From Cudoniella acicularis (taxonomy: Eukaryota; Ascomycota; Leotiomycetes; Helotiales; Helotiaceae), in assembly GCA_013054445.1 (NCBI GenBank), contig JAAMPI010000035.1:1-64000 (forward strand): DNA of 64,000 bases, in the 5' to 3' direction. Of this stretch, positions 28,552 through 38,600 are shown piece by piece. The notes under the pieces were generated by a model, which made no database searches, had not been told where the DNA came from, and was given only the letters and a program-made list of their open reading frames with translations. How positions within the stretch are numbered: position 1 is the first letter of the stretch; every line of letters begins with the position of its first letter. A program made the translations under genes and the position numbers.

Positions 28552-30075
28552 TTACCTTTCGATTCTCCCAGCATAGCCTGGAATGAATCTTGCTCTTGCT
28601 CGGTTCTGATAATGGGGTGTGTGAGTGTTGTGATGAGGCGAGTTGTAAGAAGAAAGGTCATGATGATGCTGGAAAGGGTCCATGATTTGCGGATCGAGGG
28701 GCATGTAATCATCTGAACCTTGCATGCGAGCTATAGGGGCCGCTGATCGCGGTTGGAGTTGCATTGGAGGATGGATTTGCATTTGCTGTGGATGAGAGGT
28801 TGGTGCTGACGCATTCTGAGGTAGGTTGCGGTTGAGGACTTGAGGAGATACGGAGCCGTGGCCTGCTTCGGCGGGGTAACCGGAATCGTCTGACGCGGGT
28901 TGGTGTTGGTGTTGTTCTTGGTTAGAGAGTGTGAGAGCTCGGCCAGCGGCACTGACGCCGCCTTGGCTCGAGGAGGATGCTCGCGGCGCGGAGGGTGGTC
29001 GTATGACGCCGTCTGCTGCGCGGACAACGGGGGCTTTGCCAAGCTCTTTGCATTGAGCGCAGTTCTTGATGACTAGACTGACCGTCTCTTTGATTCGTAC
29101 CCAATGATACTTCTCCGCTATGGTTGCGGTTGTCTTATTTATACCGCCGTGCTGCAATATATGCACGTTTCTAGCAATCTCATATTGACGCTGAGGATCT
29201 GAGATGACTTCCTTGTCTTTTAACATCAGTTTGTCAGTCTCGGGGATGAGCTTGTAATGAGTAGCGGCGCTTCTCAGTCTGCTTTTCTCTGCTCGATCCG
29301 CTCCAGCTGGATACTTATTGTATTTCAGGTAGAATTTGATCTTGTCGAAGCGCTCTTCACTGACAAAATCCTCGCTCTCTGGACCGAGTTCCCGTCCGTA
29401 GATAATAGCATCTATTAGCTGACCCGGGTAGCTCTTAAGATTTCCGGCTCCTTTGACTCGGCCAATCCGCTTGAAACCGAGCGCATCCCAAATCCGACAA
29501 GATGCCACATTGGTCTCATATACTAGGTTGAAGACACTGTAAACATATCCAAGTCGTGGAGCCCATTCGAGATAGCTTTCGCCCATTAAACGACCGACAC
29601 CTTTGTTTCGAGCTGCATCCGTGACAAGAAAGCCTGCGTTGCAAATGTGGCTGCTTCGGCCAGGGTAGTTTGGCTTAATGTAGAAGCTTCCGAGACATTC
29701 GGTTGCCCAATTTTTCCCCTCCACTACCTCATCTGCGCTATCAATATTTCCAAGTAGCATTACCGCACCGAAATTTTGGAACCAATATGAAGCAAATTGA
29801 CCCAGCGACATAACGCTCATCATCGGATAGGTGTCGCCATTTTCAATTTCCTTGTTCAGTTGATCGCTGAGATACGCAAGAAGAGAGTCCGGGACCTGAT
29901 GTTCTGAAGAAAAGGGAACAATGGTGGCGACAGTTACTCGGTCTCGTAGGGTGACTTGTCGTGGATATACATCGACGGGGAGGGAGGGTCGCGGGTTGTG
30001 GGGGTTTGGGAATGGGGGTGCGCCCGAGCTGCGGTAGATGGACGGACTGGCGGGGTCGTCGAGCATAGCGGGCAT
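28552..30075 (-). CDS. Spt10-like GNAT acetyltransferase with integrase-type HHCC zinc finger
   Basis: Intronless, 507 residues. About residues 85-230 form a GNAT acetyltransferase fold with the acetyl-CoA loop at 156-161 (RNKGVG, fitting R-x-x-G-x-G), followed by SVFNLVYETNVASCRIWDALGFKRIGRV, a typical GNAT tail. Residues 300-345 carry a retroviral-integrase-like H2C2 zinc finger: H305, H309, C339, C342. This order matches yeast Spt10, a histone-gene activator that uses the HHCC finger to bind histone promoter elements. The C-terminal third is disordered and rich in Gln, Pro and His. Orthology to Spt10 is an inference from domain order. Alternatively it is a fungal GNAT that captured a retroelement-derived finger independently. 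Two nearby ATGs (30075 and 30066) are possible starts. Confidence 0.8.
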   Translation of the reverse strand: MPAMLDDPASPSIYRSSGAPPFPNPHNPRPSLPVDVYPRQVTLRDRVTVATIVPFSSEHQVPDSLLAYLSDQLNKEIENGDTYPMMSVMSLGQFASYWFQNFGAVMLLGNIDSADEVVEGKNWATECLGSFYIKPNYPGRSSHICNAGFLVTDAARNKGVGRLMGESYLEWAPRLGYVYSVFNLVYETNVASCRIWDALGFKRIGRVKGAGNLKSYPGQLIDAIIYGRELGPESEDFVSEERFDKIKFYLKYNKYPAGADRAEKSRLRSAATHYKLIPETDKLMLKDKEVISDPQRQYEIARNVHILQHGGINKTTATIAEKYHWVRIKETVSLVIKNCAQCKELGKAPVVRAADGVIRPPSAPRASSSSQGGVSAAGRALTLSNQEQHQHQPASDDSGYPAEAGHGSVSPQVLNRNLPQNASAPTSHPQQMQIHPPMQLQPRSAAPIARMQGSDDYMPLDPQIMDPFQHHHDLSSYNSPHHNTHTPHYQNRARARFIPGYAGRIER

Positions 30076-30945
30076 TGTGATGGTGGCGCCTCGATAAACT
30101 GGCTCAGGGGCTCAGTGGCTCAGGGGTGTCTATTTACTTCGTCAGAGTGGTATCCAGACGACTGCATCTGACAGACGGTGGTACCCCGCACGAGACGTAC
30201 CGATATTCTGAGCTGCACCAAAGCACCAAGCTACGACATCCAAGTGCAACGACTTGCTAGCCAGTGGGCGAGGCGAGCAGTGATGCGGCCGATGCACTGT
30301 AGCGACGTCGCGGATTTCCTATTCGAGGATGCGAAGAAAGGGGTTGTGAAGGAAGATGAGATGTACAACTGTTGTTCTCAGAACTCCGTTGAACATCGTG
30401 GAATCTAGTGGCTAAGCGAAAAGCACGTGATTAATGTGAAGTGGCCAATCAACGGGCATCCTGTGCTTTCTCGGCAAGCCCTTTGGGCCCCTTTAATTTT
30501 CTGCTGCGTATAGGTAGTACACACTTCACCTGCGACATCTGCAGTGATCACTTTGCAGGGCTCCCGGAGCTGGCACATTTGCAAAGACTCGGAGGACATT
30601 TGCAAACACCCGAGAGCATTCGCCCTCTCCTAACCCACAAACTCGGCATCCTTCTGGGCATGCCAATTCAACTTCAGAAGCCCAGGTCGTGGTAGAGGAC
30701 AATTTCTGCCTCGTTCAGCCTTGCCCCGCTGGGATAAAAGCTACCGATTTCTTCAGACTCCTCCCACCCCACTATTTGACATCAGCCTGATTCCCTTCCT
30801 GTCCCGTCCATCCATCAATCACCTTTTTCAGAAGTCACTCCATCTCGTTCTGCCCTTTTCATCTAAGTATCTCCGTCTTTCTTTCTCTGTTTAAATTTTC
30901 CATTTCTACCTCGATCATCAATTCAAATCATTCCGGACTTCCAAA
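30076..30945. promoter_or_regulatory. Divergent promoter region, Spt10-like gene / aldose epimerase
   Basis: 870 bp. It includes a CACGTG at about 30424. A C/T-rich tract with cttcctgtcccgtcc and ctcgatcatca words lies just before the epimerase ATG. No coding feature is supported. Confidence 0.5.
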
Positions 30946-32067
30946 ATGGCACCAACACCAACTCCCTTCCAGTTCCTGCCCCTCGGCGCAATCATTCAAG
31001 CTTTCATTGTCGGAAAAACTAACATTGTCCAAGCTTTCCCGAAGCAGTCCCTCTACGAATCGCACAATGCTCCTTTCTTTGGTGAGACCATCGGAAGAGT
31101 TGCAAATCGTGTCAAGAATGCAAAGATCGATTCTCTGAACGGCAAATCCTATGCTTTAGCTGCGAACAATGGTGTTAATTCGCTACATGGAGGTGTAAAG
31201 GGGTGGGGAAAGAGAGTATGGGAAGGCCCAAAGCAGGTGGGTATAAGGAGTATTGATGGACTGGAGGGTGGGGAGCTCGAGGGTGGAGAGAGCCTGATGT
31301 TTACATTGAGGAGCGAGGATGGTGATGAAGGGTACCCGGGAACTGTGGATGCGAGTGTTGTCTATACGGCCGGTACGCAGAAGACGGCAGAAGGGAAAGA
31401 GGTCAGAGTTTTGGGAATTGAGTATCTGGTTGAGCTGGTTGGTGGTGATGTTGAGGAGACTGTGGTTAATGTGACCAATCATTCGTGTGTCCCCCCATTC
31501 TTCACTTCGTTTCAAAAAAAAAAAGAGTGAAATTAGCTTGCTAACATATTATCAAAAAGGTACTTCAACCTATCGGGTAATCCCACAATTGAAGGCACTG
31601 AAGTCTCTCTCTGCTCCAGTGATTATCTTCCGGTCGACGAAGGCGGAATTCCCACGGGCGGTCCACAGTCATATGCCGGAGTCGAAGCAAACAAGATATT
31701 CACGCTCGGCGCTGAAGAGCCAGACATCGACGATTGTTTCGTTGTAGATCCTGCGACGGCCTCCTCAGTACCACTTGATACTCGCACATCACCCCTGACT
31801 AAACTTGTCACAGCATATCATCCAGAGACCAAAATCCATCTCGAAGTCTTGAGCACCGAACCGGCTTTTCAATTTTATACCGGAAAGTATATTGAGGTTC
31901 CTGAGGTTGAGGGCGTTGCTGCAAGGGGAAAGAGAGCCGGATTCTGTGTTGAGCCTAGTCGTTATGTGAATGCGATCAATGTGCCGGAATGGCGGGGGCA
32001 GGTGCTGCTAAAGAAAGGAAAGAAATACGCAAGCCGAGTTGTATACCGAGGATGGAGTGATGAGTAA
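30946..32067 (+). CDS. Aldose 1-epimerase (mutarotase) family protein
   Basis: Interconverts alpha and beta anomers of glucose or galactose, probably cytosolic since no signal peptide is seen. Two exons (30946-31484, 31560-32067) give 348 residues. The 75-nt intron starts gtgtgt, holds an A run and ends aaaaag. It splits S180 in TNHSYFNLSG. The active-site residues of the GalM fold are present: H81 in NSLHGG, H179 in TNHSYF and the catalytic base E311 in FCVEPSRYVNAIN. The arginine in GRVANRV and the aspartate in DDCFVV are also present. Length is normal for the family. Which sugar it prefers cannot be told. Confidence 0.9.
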
Positions 32068-32733
32068 ATGTTAGATGTCAATTCAGGGCTTCAGAGGGCT
32101 TCCAAGTTCTAAGCCTGGTTTGTTGTTCTAAGTACAGTATATGAACTTCGATAACTCACGGGGCAACCCCTTTCTGCGCATCGCGATTCGTGATACGGAT
32201 ACATCGTCGCCCGACTCGAAAGTGAGATGTGGAGGTTGGTGAAATTCGCCCGCAAACGGGCCTAAACACAACCGTTGTGCTCGCTTCAAACAGCCTCGGC
32301 AAGAAATGGCGACCGATTTCGTCACAGATCTCTGGCTTCACAGCAGCCCCTAAGGCCTCAAATTATCACATGCAAAGCCGTTTGCGCCAATAGCATAGGT
32401 CACAATCGTAAAATGCATTCGCACATGACAGCGTGTGGAGAGCCGGGGTCGTGTTCCTGACGGCAGCTGATGCGAAGTCTGCTGCTCGAAGGACAATCCG
32501 GGGCTTGCGTGGGGCTGTTCCTTGGGAATGTGAGATGAAGCATTACCGCAAGAGGCATGTGAAAGAGCCACCGAGCTCGCGCGGTCTATACTTTATAATT
32601 CACTCGCCCTCGGCGCATCCTCCTGACTTAATGTCAACCAGTTTGCTTTTGCCTTTCTCCTAGACTGTACAGTACAAATAAACAACAGAGCAACATCTCC
32701 TTTCGATTCTGGCAACAGGCTACATCCCCCAAA
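32068..32733. other. Intergenic, no gene recognised
   Basis: It holds the epimerase 3' end and the promoter of the cytochrome b5-dehydrogenase gene. No motif was assigned. Confidence 0.55.
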
Positions 32734-34584
32734 ATGTCCAAGACCTTCACACAAGCCGACGTTGCGTCGCATAATAAACCAGACAATCTCTACGTCACAA
32801 TCGACGAAGATGTTTACGACCTCACGCAATTCCAAGATGAGCACCCAGGTATGCAATCTCAACCATCTCATGCCATGTGGCAGTCTGCTAACCCACTATT
32901 TTCAGGTGGAAAGAAGATCCTCACTCGGGTAGCTGGCAAAGACGCCACCAAGCAGTTCTGGAAGTATCACAACGAAGGCATCCTCAAGAAATACAAAGCG
33001 AAGCTGCAGGTTGGGTCGCTGAACACAAAGAAGAATGCTACCCCTCCCACACCACCTGCGAAGGAAGCAGTGAAGCCCAAGGCAGAGAGCGGCGCAGTGG
33101 TCCCAGTGCCTTCAAAGGCAGCCAGAGAGGTGGTCGACAAGACACAGACCGAGACCCTAGACCCTTTTGGTGAATTGATCCCATTCGCAGATCCCAGCTG
33201 GTATCAAGGCGTACGTGCTCCCAATTTGATCAGACTTCCATGCATTGCGCTCTCGTAGTTCGGTATGGCTAACAAGGCTTTCCCCCCCAGTTTCACTCGC
33301 CATATTTCAACGAGACGCATGCTGCGCTCCGGGAAGAAGTCCGCGAATGGGTTAGCAATGAGATCGAGCCCTTTGTTGGCGAGTGGGACGAGGCCAGGAA
33401 AGTCCCCGACTCGATTTACAAGGCGATGGGAACACGCGGATATTTGGCAGGGTTGATGGGCATGCACTACCCAGTCGATTATACAGACAACCGGATAAAA
33501 AGCGTGCCTCCCGAGAAGTGGGATCTCTTCCATGAAATGCTCCTGACCGATGAGCTGTCACGAGCCGCAAGCGGAGGCTTCGTTTGGAATGTTATTGGAG
33601 GTTTCGGAATCGGATGCCCTCCATTGGTGAAATTTGGCAAGAAGGAAGTTGTCAAGAGGGTCCTGCCAGGTATTCTTAACGGCGACAAGCGAATTTGCTT
33701 GGCTATTACCGAACCAGATGCTGGCAGTGATGTTGCGAATCTTACCTGCGAGGCAAAATTAACTCCGGATGGGAAGCATTATATCGTGAACGGCGAGAAG
33801 AAATGGATCACAAACGGCATTTGGTGTGATTACTTCACGACAGCGGTGAGAACAGGAACTCCCGAGAGTGGTATGAACGGTGTTAGTGTGCTGCTCATTG
33901 AGAGAAGTATGGGCGGTGTGAGCACGAGAAAGATGGACTGCCAAGGTGTATGGTCAAGCGGTACCACATACATTACCTTTGAAGATGTCAAGGTCCCAGT
34001 GGAGAACTTGATTGGAAAGGAAAACCAGGGCTTCAAAGGCATGAACACAGCATTTGATTTTGCCTGGAACAAATGCTAATATCGTGATAGTTATCATGAC
34101 GAACTTCAACCATGAGCGTATTGGCATCATCATTCAATGCCTTCGTTTCTCCCGCGTATGCTACGAGGAGTCTATTAAATACGCCCACAAACGTCGAACG
34201 TTCGGCAAAAAGCTCATCGAGCACCCCGTCATCCGTCTCAAACTTGCCCACATGGCGCGTCAAATCGAGGCATCTTATTCTTGGCTTGAGTCTCTCATTC
34301 ATCAAATCTCACACATGCCTGAACAACTTGCTATGTTGCGACTCGGCGGTCCCATCGCAAGCTTGAAGGCCCAGGCTACAGTCACCTTTGAGTTCTGCGC
34401 CCGAGAGGCGAGTCAAATCTTTGGGGGTTTGAGTTATAGCAGGGGCGGCCAAGGTGGAAAGGTTGAGAGACTTTACAGAGATGTTAGAGCGTATGCTATT
34501 CCAGGCGGAAGTGAGGAAATTATGCTGGATTTGAGCATCAGGCAAAGTCTGCGGGTCGGAAAGGTCATGGGTATGAAGTTGTAG
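32734..34584 (+). CDS. Cytochrome b5-acyl-CoA dehydrogenase fusion
   Basis: Four exons (32734-32848, 32906-33210, 33291-34038, 34091-34584) give 553 residues. Residues 1-80 are a cytochrome b5 domain with heme ligands H37 (EHPGG) and H60 (WKYHNEG). A Pro/Ala/Lys linker (about 85-130) leads to a full acyl-CoA dehydrogenase: alpha domain, ITEPDAGSDV FAD/substrate loop, TNGIWCDYF, and C-terminal helices with RRTFGKKL and QIFGGLSYSRGGQGGKVERLYRD. It should oxidise an acyl-CoA-like substrate, with the b5 domain as a possible electron acceptor. The substrate is unknown. The last intron has a GC donor. Near the C-terminus the usual YEGT-type catalytic Glu motif reads IPGGSEE. The protein ends MGMKL, which is not a canonical peroxisomal tag. 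Confidence 0.9.
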
Positions 34585-35620
34585 GTTTCTGCAGGGACCT
34601 AGAAGCTACTTAGTACCGGAAAAGGGGATTGTACATGTAAAATTGGGGGTTTTCAAGATCGGTGCATCTGCTCATGGTTGGCGTTGGGATAAGGACAAGA
34701 GAATACATGTCATTGTTTTCAGATCTCTCCTGACTAGAGCAGCCAACCGCGAGGGCGTCCTCCACTGTAAGACACGTGAAAGTCAGTATGACCCTCCCTT
34801 TCACAATCTTCTTCCGCAGCCGCAGCCATAGCAACGCCAGTTCTATTGGCTGATGCGCTCTGGAGCCTCGCGGCAGCCGCTCTTCACCAATGGAGCTTGG
34901 CTCTTGCCCAGCTGGTGCAGGTCCACGGGTATGTTTAACTTTAGTCAGCAGCCTCCCTGGTCCGGGTCTTTGAGAAATTTCCCTCAAGGTTCTGGTTTCA
35001 GGCCTCAACATCAGCAAACTCGTGGCATCGTGCACATCTCCACCACCGATGCACAACACCATGACATAAGACTGAGTTCTCATGTATTCCGGTCCACTTC
35101 TTGAGCCTTGGTCGAGTCGGTGGCGCATCCCTTCCCCCTCACTTCGGACCTAGATCCGCGATTCACGAACAAAAAAGAAAAGCAAGTGCAACCTGACTCT
35201 CCCCAATTTCTGCAATTCTTCCAGCCACATTCATGGGCAAAACCAATATGGTGAGACCTGGCATACAGAAGTAGCCCAGCTTGCGCCTCGTTGATGCTTA
35301 GTATCACGCTTGCGCAGGCACAATCTCTCAAAGCACACAATTCCTGCAGGTCCAGTTCCAAATTAGGATGAAGCACCAAGCTGGTGAAGCAATGTTCCAA
35401 ATGCACGTTCTTTTTGCCATGGTCCGAAAGACAGGACGGCCGATGAGGTCCCTGATATATTCGTCGCGTCCTTGACCACTTCCTACTTTCTCCCCTTTCC
35501 CGCTCTTCGTCCACCCTCCTTCGCACCTATGTGTACTTGATTTCTGTCCTATTTTCATACGCTCTTTTGTCGCATTTTTACAACAGCATGGCCGTCTCAT
35601 CACTCCTTCTGAGCGGCCGA
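34585..35620. other. Intergenic, no gene recognised
   Basis: Promoter region of the large surface-protein gene, with a C/T-rich section near 35460-35520 and a T-rich leader. Frames up to 172 codons exist on the minus strand but show no family signature. Confidence 0.5.
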
Positions 35621-38600
35621 ATGGCAAAGTTTGCCGTCCTTTCGTTATTTACTGCCTGTTCATTGGCAACTACTGCTCCATCAACATATGTTCTTTCTCA
35701 AAGTTATGTCGGCCAAGATATCTTTGATGCTTTCGACTTCACTGTCGTGAGTTAATTGAGCATCGTGCTTCGAAATGCGAGCAGACACTAATTATTTCAG
35801 GGGGGTGATCCTTTGGGGGGTTTTGTGAAGTATGCGAATAAGCGTCCTTTTGGCATATAAATTGGAGTGCTGACGAAGTCAGTTACATCGATTATAAGAC
35901 AGCTGCTCTTAATGGCCTTGCTACTACAGATGGCACAACGGTATATCTGGGTACTGATTATCAAAACCAAATAGATCCGAATGGAAATGGAAGGGACGGT
36001 ATTCAAATTACAAGCAAACAAACATTCACCCATGGCCTAATAATTTCCGATGTTGCCAACATGCCTGGAGGGATATGTGGCGTCGGAGGCGGTCGTCAGT
36101 AACTCTGGTCTAATTTATTATTCAAAATGACTAACTGTGCTAGATCGATCTATTGGAAATGCATGGCCCGCGGACGGTAAACTCATTTCTCTGCTATCTT
36201 TCCACCGCTAATTTGATTTTCTAGGCGAGATCGATATTGTTGCAGGAACCACTGTCGCTGCTAATAATATTATGACTCTTTTTACGTAAGGTTTCATACC
36301 AATACCACAGTACGTACGCTGACCCGAATCAAGCGATGATTCTTCCGACATTGATGGTTCTCCCGACACTTGCTTCATAATTGGAGATGGCGAAACGGGT
36401 ACACTCTTAAGCAGCGACTGCACCGATGAGGACAGCGGCTGCAATGTCCAAGACTCGAGCGACGTGAGTTACGGGGAAAACTTCAACGAGAATGGAGGTG
36501 GTGTTTATGCTACTCAATGGACTTCCGACTACATTAGGATCTGGTTCTTCGATCGCGGCGATGGCATCCCTGATGATATTACCAGCGGAAACCCAGATCC
36601 TAGCGGATGGGGAACTCCTTCTGCCAATTTTGAAAATGAGCAATCCTCATGCCCTATTGATGATCACTTCATTGACCATAAAATCGTCTTCGACATCGAC
36701 TTCTGCGGCGACATCATTGATTCAAATTGGAGCGACGATCCAATTTGCGGGGCCGTGGCTGACTCTTGCGAGGATTGGGTCGCACAAAACCCTGCGAACT
36801 TTACCCAAGCGTAAGTTTCCTCCTATATAGCAAGCGTGGTTTTTAATATAGGCCAAAGGCAGCTTCTCGCTCCTGCTAACTTCTATTATTTGAGTTCTAT
36901 AGATATTGGGCGATCAATTCTATCAAGGTCTATCAAATTGCCACCTCAGAACCCGCAGATCCTACCGCCGCAACAACCACATCTTCACCCCTCGCAACAT
37001 CTCCCAGTGTTGCACCCTCAGTCTCAGCATCATCACCGTCGCCCATCGTTGTGTCAACACCTAGCTCTGCTTCACCTCTTGCTACTGGCGGCCCTTCAAT
37101 CGAGCCAGTCGTTGGTGGTTACGAATATTACGGATGTTATATTGAAAACGCTGCTGGTCGCGTATTAGGCGAAGGCTACAGTCATGGTCCTGGAATAACT
37201 TTAGAGTCCTGCGCTGCCACCTGCACGGGGTTCTTGTACTTCGGAACAGAGTACGCTGACGAATGTGAGTGTCTCAGTTCTTTATCTCGTGTCTTGGATC
37301 CCCGCATTTGGCCTCCACGATCAAATTCTTAATATGAGTCGGCTTTCCTTACATGCTGACGCTGTTACTTCTAGGTTATTGCGGAAATTCATTTGAGTTC
37401 CCAACTAGCGCCGTCTCTGATACTGACTGTTCCATGATCTGCGCTGGTGATGACCAGGAGTTTTGTGGTGGATGGATGAGAATTTCAGTATACTCCCTTG
37501 TCGAGAACAGCCTATCCAGCACTGTCGTGCCAACCGCCGCCAGCTCAAACACACCATCCTATTCTCAGGGTCCAAGTTCCTATGTGGCAACTTCGTCAAG
37601 CACGGCTCCTGTCAGCCCCGTTGCTAGCCCAAGCGGTCCTTCAGCAGTTCCCGCATATCAAGGTGATACTCCTCAGATTTGGCCCACCGTCGGCGAGTAT
37701 AGCTACCAAGGATGCTGGACCGAGAATCCCGATTACAGAATTTTACCCGACTACTCAATTTCTTATAGTGATATGACCTTGGAGAGTTGTGCAAGTGAGT
37801 GTGATGGGTATAACTACTTCGGAACGGAGTACGGAGATGAATGTATGTTATCCTCTCTTACCCTCTTACCCGCTCATGTGGATGAAATACCTTGCGTCTT
37901 ATTACATCTGCTGCCAATCCACTTCTGGCCAAATATGTGGACTTTAAGTTTTCAGGCATTTTCATATTGTCGTCTGTAGTGCGAGGATAATCCAGAAATA
38001 ATCTCTTGTCATTCCATGCTTCTGCACTATATGATTATACTTAGCCGGTTCTATTGTTTTATTGTGTCGAGATAGACCAATCGCCAATTTTCATTGAGGG
38101 TAACTAATACGATGCGCCTAGGTTACTGCGCCAATGTATTGGCGTCTGGCACTACACAAGTCAATGATTTACAATGCAGCATGGTCTGCGGCGGCGACCC
38201 TGGGGAGTTCTGCGGTAATGCGATGAGAATCAGTCTTTTCAAGCTCACTGCCGCTTCACCCAGCTCGTCTGCCTTGCCCACGGCAACCGTCTACAACCTA
38301 CCAAGCGCGGCGAGCACAATAATCCTCGACCCCGGGAGCAGTTCTTCTACCTATGAGCTACCAACCCCGGCAACCACAATAATTCTCGACCCTGAGAGCA
38401 TATCTTCTAGTTATGAGCTACCAACCCCGGCGACCACAATAATCCTCAACCCTGAGAGTATATCTTCTACCTCTGCGACAGCGCCTTTGGCAACAGCAAC
38501 TGACCCAATGAGCATTGGTAACTTTGCTCTTGCGGGTTGTTACACAAACCCGGAAGCCTGGGTAACTCTTGCTTTGGCCCAGAATTCCAACACTATGACT

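Noticed and set aside
28731..29104. Overlapping minus-strand frames inside the Spt10-like gene
   Set aside because: They are out-of-frame readings of its Gln/Pro-rich C-terminus.
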